This document shows, piece by piece, positions 24,290 through 44,693 of a stretch of 64,000 nt of DNA (position 1 is the first letter of the stretch; each line of letters starts with the position of its first letter). The notes under the pieces are model-generated. The model was not told the origin of the DNA. It did not search any database and saw only the letters and a program-made list of their open reading frames with translations. The stretch is from Pristionchus mayeri (Eukaryota; Nematoda; Chromadorea; Rhabditida; Neodiplogasteridae): the NCBI GenBank assembly GCA_036245805.1, contig BTRK01000001.1:21335087-21399086 (forward strand). Direction: 5' to 3'. The position numbers and the translations under genes are program-made.

Positions 24290-25078
24290 CGGAAGGAGTT
24301 ACCTTCTCCTTGATTGTTACGATGAGTCGTTCCAGCAGAAACGAATATGATGGATGATTGCTCATTTGGATTCAATAATTACCGTTTTGAAAATTAGAAG
24401 GAGAAAAAATCCGGTCAAAAATCGGGAAAGTGAATGCACGTATCGCGTGAACTCAAGACTTGATTATCTCGATGAATTGTAGTGGATGGTCGACCATTGA
24501 TAAGACCTTTCTCCTCCCTTCCATTCTTTTTCTCTCTCCACTATCTCTACAGATGTTGCAGGCCGATCGAATACACGTTTTCTTCTTCTTCCAACGTGTT
24601 CTTGAACTTTGTTTGATTTTACAATCTTCTCAGTCTGGGCTATCTTATCTCAGAGGGCGCCCTCCTTATCTCAATATTCCTCCTTCGATCCTCTTCCATT
24701 CTCCCTCCTTCCCAAGCCCTTCCTACACCTCAGTGCAAAATTTTAACAAAATGTTCCATGCTCGATTATGTACCCTTTGAATCGTTCCCCTCTCGATCTC
24801 CTTATCACTCACTGTCCTATCACGAGTCCATCCCTCTTTATCACTCATTCTTCAGTCTAATCCGAGTCCTTTTTCGTGCCAAGTATGTCTCAACTACACT
24901 CCCTCATATTCCCTCTATTCTCCCGATTGATCAGTCCCTTCTTCCTCCTTATCTTCTTACCACGTCCACTAGCCCTTTCCCGCCTCCCTCCCTCACTCTT
25001 TCACAATATTGTACACAAGCTTTATTAATTAATTTAATTCCGTTGTTTTTCCTATTGATCTTTGATCTCTGTCTTCAG
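24290..25078. other. C/T-rich upstream region of the ABC transporter
   Basis: Mostly pyrimidine-rich DNA without supported exons. The last part (25057-25078) has GATCTTTGATC followed by CTGTCTTCAG directly before the transporter ATG, which fits either an intron end or a spliced-leader acceptor. Confidence 0.5.
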
Positions 25079-34227
<9,149 letters not shown>

Positions 34228-35113
34228 CGCCATACGATGCATTAATATCAGTTCTTTTTTCTGTAAAAGCACTGCCGTCGCAACGGGATTTGATAAAGAA
34301 CCTAACTTATTTATTACTTGTTGACGTACTGAACATTGGATACGATACCTACATTGCATCCTGCAAAAAAAAATGTATGAAGTCGAATCGAACCCACATT
34401 TCAGTACCTTTTTTTGAGAAAAACTCAATTCGGAATACCGTGCTCGTCCACGGCGCCATACGGCATACATTTTTTGAATCTTCATGGCATGTTCATTTGA
34501 AAATAATGGAAAAAATTGAAAAATATGTACATGGTCAACAATTTTGGATGTTTTCTCTATCCCTAAAGACTCTACCTACCATCACAATTGTAAAAGTTTG
34601 ACCTTCTAGCGATGAGTTTGAGGCATTGTACCACTTTGCCTCCAGATTCGGACGTTCTAACGAAGATATGTTTTAAACATTTATGTCAAGATTCTGAAGG
34701 ATTAATTTCAGGAACAAAGTAATTATCTACAAGTAGTCTGCCTGCAGAAAATATAGAACCCGCCAACGAACTTCCTACTAAACCTTTAAAAAAGTAACAA
34801 AATTAGTATAAACAAAAAATTCTCCGCGCTACACCCAATCAAAGGTAAAATATCGACGAAATATCGAAAAAAATGTGGAAATCACACTGGTACAAAAACC
34901 GAGTTTGGCACAATGCCAAAATACATATATTCGAAAAACCCTCGTTTTTGATGTCTTAAGAAGAAAACGATACTCAATCAAGGGATACTGTATCCGTGCT
35001 GAAAAATTGCGAGTGAAATTCATTTTCGCTTCTTTTCTATTCTGTTTTCTGGATTTGCCATTCATCGCTGTTCGCATTGTTTTTTACACTGATTTTTATA
35101 ATTGCAGGGTAAA
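34228..35113. other. AT-rich gap with fragments of palindromic elements
   Basis: 34240-34690 carries pieces of the family at 12.4-13.6 kb (a GGTTCGATTCGACTT box on minus near 34398; ACTTTGCCTCCAGATTCGGA near 34640). From 34700 to 35107 the DNA is AT-rich. It ends in TTTTATAATTGCAG just before the rpl-3 start, fitting a trans-splice site or a 5'UTR intron. Confidence 0.5.
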
Positions 35114-37217
35114 ATGTCTCACCGAAAATTTTCGGCTCCGAGACACGGTTCCATGGGCTTCGCGCCCAAGAAGCGCGCAAAGCGTATCACTGGCAAAGTT
35201 AAGGCCTTCCCCAAGGATGACCCCTCTAAGCCGATCCACCTTACCGCCTTCATGGCATTCAAGGCTGGCATGACCCACATCGTCCGTGAGGTGAGTATTT
35301 TCAAACCGTTCTTGGAAAATTTTGTGCGCCTGTATTAAGTGCTGGTTTACAGGTCGACAAGCCCGGATCGAAGGTCAACAAGAAGGAGGTGGTTGAGGCA
35401 GTTACCATCCTCGAGACCCCTCCCATGGTCATTGCGGGAATCGTTGGATACATCGACACCCCCAAGGGACCTCGCCCCTTCAAGACCGTGTTCGCTGAGC
35501 ACCTCACTGAGGACTTCCGCAGACGCATGATCAAGAACTGGTACGATTTGGAAATTTTGTGTAGCAATCTGAAGAGCGTAGACAATGGTAGAAAGACTGG
35601 TTGCCTGTCCGACATTGGTGACGAACCATCTCCAGTCTATGCTGCCTTCCTTCTGAGTCTATTTTTATCGATAGTGTGCTTATTCTCACTATCGATGCTC
35701 TTGTTTCAGTGTACATGCGTGTTTGCTCCTCTGGGTTGATCTCATGAGCTTTTCTTCCCTGTTAGGAGCCTTCCTCTGTGCTTGCCACATGAAGTTTAAG
35801 GGTTGTGCTAGTTACGCCAGACTCGACTCGGCTCCTACTTTTGTGGGAGTCTATTGATCGGTGTCTAATGGCCACTGACTGCCGCCTGTTTCCTAATGGC
35901 CACCGCTCCAGGTACAAGTCCAAGAAGAAGGCCTTCACCAAGTACGCCAAGAAGTGGCAGGATGATGATGGCAAGAAGGCCATCGAGGGAGACCTCAACA
36001 AGATGAAGAAGTACTGCTCCAGCATCCGCGTCATCGTCCACACTCAGGCAAGTTATGATCTTAACGAAACGGTTTTATTTGTATGATATAGGTTTAATTC
36101 TTCTCAATTTCAGCAGAAGCTCCTCAAGCACCGTAACAAGAAGGCCCATATCATGGAGGTCCAGGTTAACGGTGGTACCATCGCCGATAAGGTCGAGTGG
36201 GCTCGCGAGCGTCTTGAGAAGCAGGTTAGATTTTTTTGTGATTCTTGACCACTTTGCCAAGACAAAATATATTACTTGTTTTGCAGATCCTCGTCGACCA
36301 GGTCTTCTCTCAGGATGAGATGATCGACACCATTGGTGTTACCCGCGGAAAGGGATTCAAGGGAGTCACCTCGAGATGGCACACCAAGAAGCTCCCTCGC
36401 AAGACTCACAAGGGTCTCCGCAAGGTGTGCATTTTTCCTTTCTCACTTCGATCCTCTAGCAGTGATGTTTGCCAAAATGAAAGTAGTGGACATAATGTTC
36501 TTGCTGATAACATACCCGGTTCTGAGCTATCAGTTGGTAACATTTTTAAAATCGTATACTGGGTTTCGATATGAATTTGTATTCGTTCAGGTCGCTTGTA
36601 TCGGAGCTTGGCATCCTTCTCGTGTCCAGTTCACGGTTGCCCGTGCTGGTCAGAAGGGATACCACCACAGAACTGAGATGAACAAGAAGATCTACCGCAT
36701 TGGCAAGTCTTGCCTCACCAATGAGGGCAAGGCCAACGGTGCCACTGAGTTCGATCTCACCGAGAAGACCATCAACCCCATGGTGAGAATAATTTTCTTG
36801 TACATAATTTGAACGTTTGCACGATGATGATTTATCTTGTATCTGCAAGTCTGATTATTGGATGACAATCGCATTAGCTGAGTGTAGATTCCATTCTCAC
36901 TAGATTTTATAAGTGCTGGAAATATTCTTATCCTATTTTTCCAGGGAGGCTTCCCTCACTACGGAATCGTCAAGCAGGACTACCTCATGATCAAGGGAGC
37001 CGTCATTGGACCCAGAAAGAGACCGATCACCCTCCGCAAGTCCCTCTGGACCCACACTAAGCGCGTCGCTTTCGAGAAGATTACCCTCAAGTGGATCGAC
37101 ACTTCCTCGAAGTTCGGCCACGGACGCTTCCAGACCACGGCCGAAAAGAAGGCCTTCATGGGCAAGCTCAAGAAGGACTTCCAAGCCGAGACGGAGGCTG
37201 CCGCCGCCGCTCATTAA
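35114..37217 (+). CDS. rpl-3: 60S ribosomal protein L3 (uL3)
   Basis: Seven exons join in phase: 35114-35290, 35353-35540, 35912-36047, 36114-36224, 36287-36424, 36591-36782 and 36945-37217, giving 404 aa (human 403, C. elegans 401). It begins [16 protein letters not shown] and contains the invariant [19 protein letters not shown] and [20 protein letters not shown]. It ends in an Ala-rich tail before TAA. uL3 reaches the peptidyl-transferase centre. Codon use is biased to C-ending codons, as expected for high expression. Intron 3 has a GC donor (36048, CAG|GCAAGT). Introns 2, 5 and 6 are longer than the others and each contains a box C/D snoRNA candidate. The ATG follows ATTGCAG by six bases, compatible with spliced-leader addition. 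Confidence 0.98.
35579..35661 (+). ncRNA. box C/D snoRNA candidate in rpl-3 intron 2 (U83-like)
   Basis: Terminal stem TAGAC/GTCTA, box D CTGA (35653-35656), C' TGACGA (35619-35624) and D'-like CCGA (35609-35612). Box C is weak (ATGGTAG). The 12 bases before box D, GCTGCCTTCCTT, are an exact complement of the conserved 18S rRNA segment AAGGAAGGCAGC. The D+5 rule points to the A equivalent to human 18S A468, which I recall as the target of U83A/B, also hosted by RPL3. A homologous copy at 42167-42251 keeps the stem through a compensatory change. Confidence 0.7.
36457..36529 (+). ncRNA. box C/D snoRNA candidate in rpl-3 intron 5
   Basis: Stem TAGC/GCTA encloses GTGATGT (box C-like, 36462-36468) and CTGA (box D, 36522-36525); TGATAA at 36505-36510 could be C'. 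No guide target recognised. Weaker than the other two candidates. Confidence 0.4.
36819..36885 (+). ncRNA. box C/D snoRNA candidate in rpl-3 intron 6
   Basis: Box C ATGATGA (36824-36830), D' CTGA (36851-36854), C' GATGACA (36861-36867) and D CTGA (36878-36881) occur in the right order and spacing. The stem is GCAC/GTGT, with one G-U pair. The guide segments precede D' and D; I could not place a target from memory. Confidence 0.65.
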
Positions 37218-37486
37218 ATTGTTACTGTCTTGAAAAAGATAAAATTGTTGATATTATACCTCTGACCCATTGTATGCATCAAAGTTCACAAGCTTCACAG
37301 TATTTACTAAAAGATTGTGAAAGGGAAGGGCTCGAGTTCGTATTTTCATTAGAGGTTGAATCAAGGGAAGTATGAATATCGAAAAACCATAAGGTATTAA
37401 TTATATTTTTGATTATTGGGCAATTGCTAGAAAAAATAGTTGTCCCATTGCTTTCTGCGTTTCCGCAGCCTAATACCGAGCTGCAG

Positions 37487-39104
37487 ATGAATTTCGGAGA
37501 CACTGTGTCAATAAAGGGTTGCTCTCTGAGATCGAGGCATCTCGAGACTGCTAGTGGATGCGCAGCAGTAGATGCTGTTCTCGGGGGCGGAGTACCAAAC
37601 ACTTGTACAGGCGAGGATGTTGCGAGGAGTGAGATTCATCTGCTATGTTATAGTTATTTGCGATGAGATTTCCTCTCGAGCTTATGCCGATGTGCTTCTC
37701 CGATTGGCTGCTTCTGAAGGACTTCACGAGGATCATGTTCGTCTGCTGTGTTTCATTTGTGTGTTCAATTAACCTTTCAGGACATTCTTTATGTGAGTTC
37801 CTCTCTGGAAGAAGACGATTTGTTGGAAAAATTGCCATCCCGTAGTGTCGAGGGAAATTCGCAATCCAAGAATGTCGCTGCGGGAGAGTCGATGCAGGCC
37901 TGTTTTCGCAAAGAACGTCAATGAGTTCATATTTTTCAGATTGCTTGGAGATATGCCCCTGTAAAGCAAATAGAATCATCCATTTCGAAGGGGATCTCAA
38001 AATACGATCTCGCAGCTACTGTATCATCTGAGGTACTTTCATTTGTGTTCTCATAAGTCATACGTGTATTGAGACTCGGAATGCGTCTTCTACTTCAATC
38101 ATTCGCTACCCCTCCTCTGTGGATGCTCCATTCACGTACCAGGGGCTACTCAACACTCTCAAGGAACTACTTAAGAGGCCCGAGTATGCTAAGGTATTCG
38201 TTCCAATTTCATCTTCACTTTCGTTATAAATTGAAGCGGTTTGGTTGCAGTCGAAGGGTCCTCGTCCTCCTGATTCAGCGAAGCCTCGTCTTCTGCGAGT
38301 GATCATTCGAGGATTGGGGTCGCCCCTCTGGGAAGATGGAGAGAGAATGAGACAGTTCATTGTGAGACTACCTCATCTATTGAGGTGAGTGAGAGGGATG
38401 GAAGGTGGAGGGGGGGGGGGGGAGAAGAGGGGATGGACACTCACTGCAGACACTCGTACGTCGTCCTTTTCGCCAGTACGAACACGAGTACGATGAGTGA
38501 GGGTGAGTAGAGGAGAGAGGGAGAGGAGTGACTGGAGAGAGAAGGAAGGAGACGGATCGTTTCAGAGTGTACAAGGCAGTTGGAGACTACGGCCGATGCG
38601 TTCTTTCGATTGGAAGCCATGAATGAAGAGGAGAAGAAGATGTACGATAAGGCACATGGATACTGGAGGTCAGTTCTCATCACAATCATCCATTGAGAAA
38701 CAAGTTCAATTTTGTCTCAAAGAGAGAATTATTTAAAAAGACCGGGTTTTTTGTTGTGAACTTCCTGTGATATCACGAAAGGAAAAAATCAAGAGTATAC
38801 TGCTATGATGAGTCCATTGCCTTCGACCATCCTCCCTTGAGGCAACTTCTCTTAAGAGATCATTTGTGGGGCAAGCCGACCGTTGGAAGGAAGGGCATTT
38901 GAAGTATGGGAATATTTGTTTCTCAGGATCGTTCGTCTTCCTCGTTTGATGTCCCTCGCTCCTCCTCCTCCTCCCTCCATCGATCTCTCCTTCGAACTCC
39001 ATCGTCGATCCTTCGATATCAAGATTCTGCATCTTCCTCCTGCTCTGGGTGACGAGGGAACAGAGCCGAAGAAGACTGCCTGTGGGACTGCTCTCGAGTT
39101 CTGA
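37487..39104 (+). CDS. elp4: Elongator complex subunit 4 (ELP4)
   Basis: Nine exons join in phase: 37487-37604, 37654-37736, 37781-37897, 37940-38032, 38074-38193, 38251-38384, 38450-38502, 38566-38668 and 38927-39104, giving 332 aa. The RecA-like core begins with TASGCAAVDAVLGGGVPN. Then come SRAYADVLLRLAASEGLHED, MQIAWRYAP and RVIIRGLGSPLW. The C-terminus FDIKILHLPPALGDE and CGTALEF matches the ELP4 end. ELP4 forms the hexameric ELP4-6 ring of Elongator, which carries out wobble-uridine modification of tRNAs in the cytoplasm. Intron 3 has a GC donor (37898, CAG|GCCTGT), required by the MQ|IAWRY homology. It starts 270 bp after rpl-3 and ends 300 bp before MTG1. Confidence 0.92.
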
Positions 39105-39403
39105 GGATTGCAGAACCATTCCGAGTGCTTATTGTTATCATTGTTTATATTGTTGTGATAAGAATCTTGGATACTACCTTGTGCTGTCTACGAGTCTGGT
39201 TTAACTTCCATTAATCTGATATTGCTCTATTCCAGTTAGTGCTATTTTTTCACTCCACCATTTGATAGATGTGGAGTACAGTACGATGCGTGGGAAAGAG
39301 GATAATGGAGAGATCAATAGATGGATCAACCAAATGTAGGCTACATTCTTTTCATATTTCTATTCTTTTCTTTTGAATTGGACGATGAAGTGTGCTTCTA
39401 GAC

Positions 39404-42400
39404 ATGCGCCCCCTGTCTACTTCCTCTGTCCATTCATCAATGGAAGGCCCCTCGAATGATCTCCCTTCCTCTTCCACTCCTCCTTTCCGAGAATCATTCG
39501 AGCTTCCCTCTTCATTCGACTTCCGAGTATGGTGAGATCGTTTACACCATTATTCAATAGCCCTTCAATAGTTATGAATAGAAAACCTTTTACCTATAAA
39601 GGTTTTTGTGGACGGCAAAATCACTAATCCCACTTATCAATATTTGTATTATCATTTTTCATCGATTTAAAACTACTAATTTGTGAGGTTCCCGATGCAC
39701 ATGTCAGTGCAGTTGAAGGCAATGGAAGGAAAGCTGCGATCGGTGGATCTTATCATAGAGGTACAATATACTACTTAATTCGTAGACAATCAATCACTCT
39801 TCCACATTCACATATTAAATTTTAAAGTTACCCAACAAGGACGAAACCCTGATCTGACCCTGATCCCGTCGCGTGTACGAGAGAGTATGCAAAAGTGAGA
39901 GAGCGCGAGATTACGCTGATCATTTCCGGCTTTCCCTTGAGGCTGTTATTAATTTTTATCATTTTTGTATATTCATTCTGTACTAATTCAACCATCGGCT
40001 ATTCGATGGAGGACAAAAAATAATGGTTCAATTTCGTCCTTGTTGGGTAACTTTAAGTAGTAGGATGATACTCCTTCCGAGATATTCCTTCAATATAATC
40101 TTACCCAAAATCCTTACAATACTTTGTGAGAATGCTCTCTCCCGTGATCTCTTGGATGGGCACTCAGGTGCACGATGCTCGTATTCCGATCTCGGGCAGG
40201 AATCCTCTTCTCGCTCGTCAGTTCTCTGCCGCCCGTCCCCATATCCTTGTGATGAACAAGATGGATCTCATCGATATGAACAAGTACAGGTACGGTACGA
40301 GAGGAGAGTACGGTAGTGGATAATCGATTGAAGGCGTCCGATCGAGGAGTACTACGCAGACAATGGTGACCCCAAAATAGTGTGGACGGACTGCAAGAGG
40401 AGACTGAGCAAGGTGGGAGGAGATCGGGGGTAGAGTGGAAGAGGCGATGAAGAACCCACCTCCCCAGAACAGTCGTTGATGCACTATCACCGTTAAAAAA
40501 GGAAATTCTAGCCTTTAGATCGTAAACGTTCCGATTAATAATAATAATAATAATAATATTTTTTGTGACGGGGGGGGGGCACGAAAACCTTGGAAACAAG
40601 CAATTAGTGTTTGCACGTAGGGTAGACTCTTTTTGGGCTATGGGGGATTTTTTAAAGAAAAATATCAAAGAATTAGAAAAAAATTCCAAAGGAAACTAAT
40701 CTGACCATAGAACTGGGTTGCGGAATTTAGGGTGGGGGGGACTCATACTAATGACAAAACGTCTATTCCCAATGTGTTTGGCCGACTCCAAAATCGAATG
40801 GCGCAAGTTGTGATTTGGTTATTGCGATTTTGTCCGCCCTAAGAGAATCATGTCTCATTGATAGTGAGGTTGTTAGTCTTCGAGTTCGGGGTTGGCTTTC
40901 TAATCTACGCAAACCTTTGATCTCGAACCCTTACCTTTCCCAATCTCTTGGTAAATACTGTGAAGCTTGTGAACTTTGATGCTTGCAATGGGTCAGAGGT
41001 ATAATATCAACAATTTTATCTTTTTCAAGACGGTATCAGTTTAATGTGCGGCGGCAGCCTCCGTCTCGGCTTGGAAGTCCTTCTTGAGCTTGCCCATGAA
41101 GGCCTTCTTTCCCCCCTGGTCTGGAAGCATCCGTGGCATAGTACTTTAATGGACCAACCAAATTGATTGATAATTAACCACACTGAATTAAGAAATTACG
41201 ATATTCTAAAGGTTAAGTATCCACAGGTCTTTTGATAAATTCCGCTAAAATCTACCAGTTTGAATGTAATCGATTGCAGGCGATAGTTGATCTACGGGGA
41301 TGTATGATCGAGGCACTCAGGAGCGAACCCAGATTCAATCGAACTGTCAAGACCGAGTATCAAGTGAGTGAGAAGAGGGAGGAGGGGGCTTCTAGTGAGA
41401 GGATGAGTGAAGATCCCTCACTCAAGAAAGAATAGAAAGAAAATGAAAAAAACATATCAATGATTGAATAATGGGAAAGGGAAGAGCAGAAAAACGAGGA
41501 GTAAATTTCCAAAGATTATGAGACTCAGAATCTGAGTTATCACGATAAATATGTATCATTCGGAAAGTATTCCTCTGATTGGAGGTGATGGTGATCGGGA
41601 TTCCCAACGTGGGGAAGTCTTCACTCATTAATTCCCTCCGATCAACCAATCTAGGAATCAAGAAGAGTGCAGTGACAGAAGGTAGGCAAGAGAGAGGGAG
41701 TACGGTACTCAGCGAATATTGATTGAGGGGCTCGTCCTGGAGTGACGGTTAGAGTGCAGAATCGAGTGAGAATCCTGGATCGACCTCCCATCTACATACT
41801 GGATACTCCTGGAGTGCTGCCACCAAGGTCATTCAAAATATCGAACATTAAGAAGCGTCTTTGAAATATAACAAATTATTGCCGTGTTGATGCAGACACA
41901 AGAGTGTGGACGAGGCGATGAAGTTGGCTTTGTGCGATCTTGTGTTGGAATCGGCCACCGAACCGAGAATTGTCGCCGATTATCTGCTGTACTGGATGAA
42001 TAGGTGAGCAAGTGCAAGCATGCTCCTAATAGCTAATGACGTAATAGCGCACTTTTATGCGATACTACTAGCAACCATAAATATGTGGCATAAGCAGTCA
42101 CAATTATCCATCTGATCACATCTGTAGTCCTGTATCTAATGATTGTTTCATCTGGGCCAAAAAGGGTAGATTCAGAAGGAAGGCAGCAGTGGACTGGAGA
42201 TTATTCATCACCGAAAATCGGACAGGCAACCAGTCTTTCCATCATTATCTAGCGCATGTGCTTGGTGGGAGTCGAACCACCGACCTTCTGATTACGAGCG
42301 AAAGCACTAACCAGTCGGCCATGGTCACGTTGCGGGTGGTTGAGCGAGAGTAGGATGAAGAGTGTACCCAACTGGCACCCCCTTTCATGTTTCTACATCA

Positions 42401-43053
42401 AGTATTATACTCTTGGGGGATGTTTTGAGCTTCTTTATCATATACCTATCGTTTTCCGATGTGCTTAGTAATGTCTAGTTATGACGAGTAATTCTCATCT
42501 GCCTAAGATACTGTTAGTTGCGACTTTGCTATTGGTTTGGAGAAAATGTAGGTGCAGAATGGTAAGGATAATGTGCATGGGATGCAGGACGGGGGACTTC
42601 TCGTACACTCACCTGCTGGGTCTTCCCCGCGAACCAGTGGATAACATCGATGTACTACTGAAGAAAGTGTGCGCCATCCACGAATTGAGAGTCAAGCGAT
42701 TTATTCCCGGCGAGGGATATCAAGAGAGGTCAGTCGGAGGTTCTCAGAAAAAAATACATTAACTTGCGATATGTGGGGATGCTTTACAATTTGGATTATT
42801 GTTAGGCACTTCTCGAACGTTTGACTATCTACATTTTTGCTAGGTTGTGGAATGCGAAGGAAGGTTCTTATCCTCGGTAGTTTAGTTATTGGGATTTGCT
42901 TTTCTCTGGCCGATAATTGATGATTGACTGAATGTGAGTATTCTGTGCAGATGGGACATGGACAAGGCTGTGAGGATGTTCATTGCTCTCTTCCGAGGGG
43001 ACAAACTCAGAGATCATTGTCTAGACAAGGAACTACTCCTACCGTATCTTTGA
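39404..43053 (+). CDS. mtg1: mitochondrial ribosome-associated GTPase 1 (MTG1)
   Basis: Ten exons join in phase: 39404-39531, 39688-39760, 40168-40289, 40334-40412, 41280-41363, 41585-41681, 41728-41827, 41896-42003, 42588-42728 and 42951-43053, giving 344 aa (human 334). It is a circularly permuted YlqF/MTG1 GTPase: WFPMHMSVQLKAMEGKL, VHDARIPISGRNPL and G4 NKMD come before G1 GIPNVGKSSLIN, then RPGVT (G2 region) and G3 DTPGV. The family acts in assembly of the large mitoribosomal subunit. The Ser-rich first exon may include a targeting peptide, but no clear one is visible. Its introns hold a 227-bp transposon, an inverted rpl-3 fragment and an antisense tRNA-like/snoRNA pair. Confidence 0.93.
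39826..40052. mobile_element. 227-bp TTAA-flanked inverted-repeat element, copy 2
   Basis: Same length and nearly the same sequence as 8481-8707, same ends, flanked by TTAA (39822-39825 and 40053-40056). It lies in MTG1 intron 2. Confidence 0.85.
40950..41120 (-). pseudogene. inverted fragment of the rpl-3 3' end
   Basis: The reverse complement matches rpl-3 from the AAGAAGGCCTTCATGGGCAA region near 37146, through the stop codon, to about 37310, well beyond the coding region and into downstream genomic DNA. There are a few differences around the stop. It sits in MTG1 intron 4, about 3.8 kb from the parent. Because it carries 3' flank it is probably a DNA duplication rather than a retrocopy. 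Confidence 0.9.
42167..42251 (-). ncRNA. second U83-like box C/D snoRNA copy, antisense in MTG1 intron 8
   Basis: Box C is ATGATGG (complement of 42239-42245), D'-like CCGA, C' TGATGA and D CTGA (complement of 42172-42175). The terminal stem is TAGAT/ATCTA, against TAGAC/GTCTA in the rpl-3 copy. The guide before D keeps CTGCCTTCCTT, complementary to 18S AAGGAAGGCAG. Box C is better preserved here than in the rpl-3 copy. A tRNA-like sequence lies immediately upstream in the transcript direction. Confidence 0.65.
42256..42335 (-). pseudogene. tRNA-like sequence
   Basis: On minus it reads a D-arm GGCCGACTGGTTAGTGC, an anticodon-loop-like CTCGTAA and a T-arm GTGGTTCGACTCCCACC. A convincing 7-bp acceptor stem and proper anticodon stem are missing, so this is a tRNA relic or tRNA-derived promoter rather than a working tRNA. 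It lies directly upstream of the snoRNA copy. Confidence 0.5.
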
Positions 43054-44693
43054 GATATCGATCGACGGGTGAGAAGATTACGGTATTCCGCAGTTTGTAG
43101 CTCGTTTTGTTTGTTGTTGCACGTTGAGAACTGTTTACATGCTTTGCATACGATGTAAATTGTGTAGAGTAAAGATAGTCATCAAGGGAAGTCCAATACA
43201 CAAAACATGACTCATTAGTGTAATGTCGTACCGTCTTCTCACTTTTCGAATTATTTATTTTCCCCATTCGATCTTCGTTTTCATTGCTTCTCTTCTATTG
43301 CCGCATTAACATTGTTTTCCCCTTTCGGGGTGACTTCCTTCCCCATTCAATGCACTCTTCCACTCACTCTCACTCTCCCCTCTCTCCTCGATCAGCCCCC
43401 TCTCTCTACCTCTCTCTCCCCCTCCTTCTGATTCCCTCCCCTCCCGTTGCAATATGCAGATAAGACAGTAAGGAGTCATTCATTCCTCCTTTTCATCGTA
43501 AACGAACGAATTATTATTGTAGGGGGGGAGGGGGGCTACAGTTCCATTGAATACTCGAGAATGGAGGGAAGGGAGATTCGAGTATTTACTCCCTATGAAA
43601 CCTTCATTTGTGTCTCGAACGAATGGTGGAACCGAAGTCATACGAACTAATAACAATGAGTTTCCATCTAATTGCTGTAGTCCGATATCCCATCTACATC
43701 CCTATTCCACTTCCTGCTTCATTCAGTTGTCTTAGGAATGAGCAGCGAAAGGACGTGATGGGAGATACTAGAGATCCTCGTTAGTCTCAGATCAGATTAG
43801 ACCGGAAAAGGGACAGTAGTAAGTTATACCGGAAAGTGAAGAGATTCTCTACTCTCATCTATCTCCCACTCCATCTAATGAATGGAATGCACTGGAACCA
43901 AAGGAGATCAAGGGGAAGGGAGGAAGTCACAAGTGGGATACGGTAGTGTAATCAGAAGTGCAATGAGGTAGATCATAGGAAGGGTGTTCACACTGGGACT
44001 GGAATAGAGAACACTTCTTCCTTTCCTCTGTTGCCTTGCTCTCTCCATGCACCATTGCACTCTGTTGTTACCTGAAGGAAGAAGAGAATGATAGGGAAGA
44101 GGAAGGAAAAAGAGATAAGAGGAGACCTTGAAGACCAGTCATGAAGGGAAGGGCAGAGTTGCACCTTCGAGACCATAGAGAGAGACTCCTTCCATGGAGA
44201 CTAGATGAAGGGAAGAGGATGGCATTACTCGAGTATTTACAGTGAGAAGGGACACAATTAGTAGCCAGCCACTCAATTGAGAGAAGGAGGAAGATGCCAT
44301 TCTGGATTGAGACGAGACAAGTGGCAGAAAGAGATGAAGAGGGTAGGTTGGCACGCATCGAGGCATGATCATACCGTAGGATAGGAAAGGGTACGGTAGG
44401 AGTGATGAGGGTATGATTAGGGAGAGTTGCGAGAAAAGGAAGAGTGGAGATGATTGAGTGCACTCTTTTTTCACTTTCCATATCTTCATCGACGATGATA
44501 ACTGGGAGTTCTTCTGAATGAGAGAAGAAGGAGAAGGGAAGGAAGAAGAAAGAGACTGATTGGAGGAATAAGAAGAGAACAATGCGAAGACTAAAGAAAG
44601 TGAAAATGGTTTAGAAAGAGAAAGTGATTGCACTGACGTGTGCATCGACAACAAAAGTTATACGAAGTTTTCCTTGGGGAATATTCGGATCAA
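43054..44693. other. intergenic region without supported genes
   Basis: Between MTG1 and the large palindrome. It holds a long C/T-rich stretch (43320-43450), a G run (43521-43533) and purine-rich DNA (44080-44600). Long open frames on minus at 44.1-44.6 kb are Ser/Leu-rich translations of purine-rich DNA with no splice context, so I did not call them. Confidence 0.5.

Noticed and set aside
42256..42335. Functional tRNA gene
   Set aside because: D-arm and T-loop are present but no proper acceptor stem or anticodon stem can be formed.
44068..44654. Ser/Leu-rich minus-strand open frames of 137 and 171 codons
   Set aside because: They overlap each other in different frames and come from purine-rich DNA; no splice sites or domains support them.
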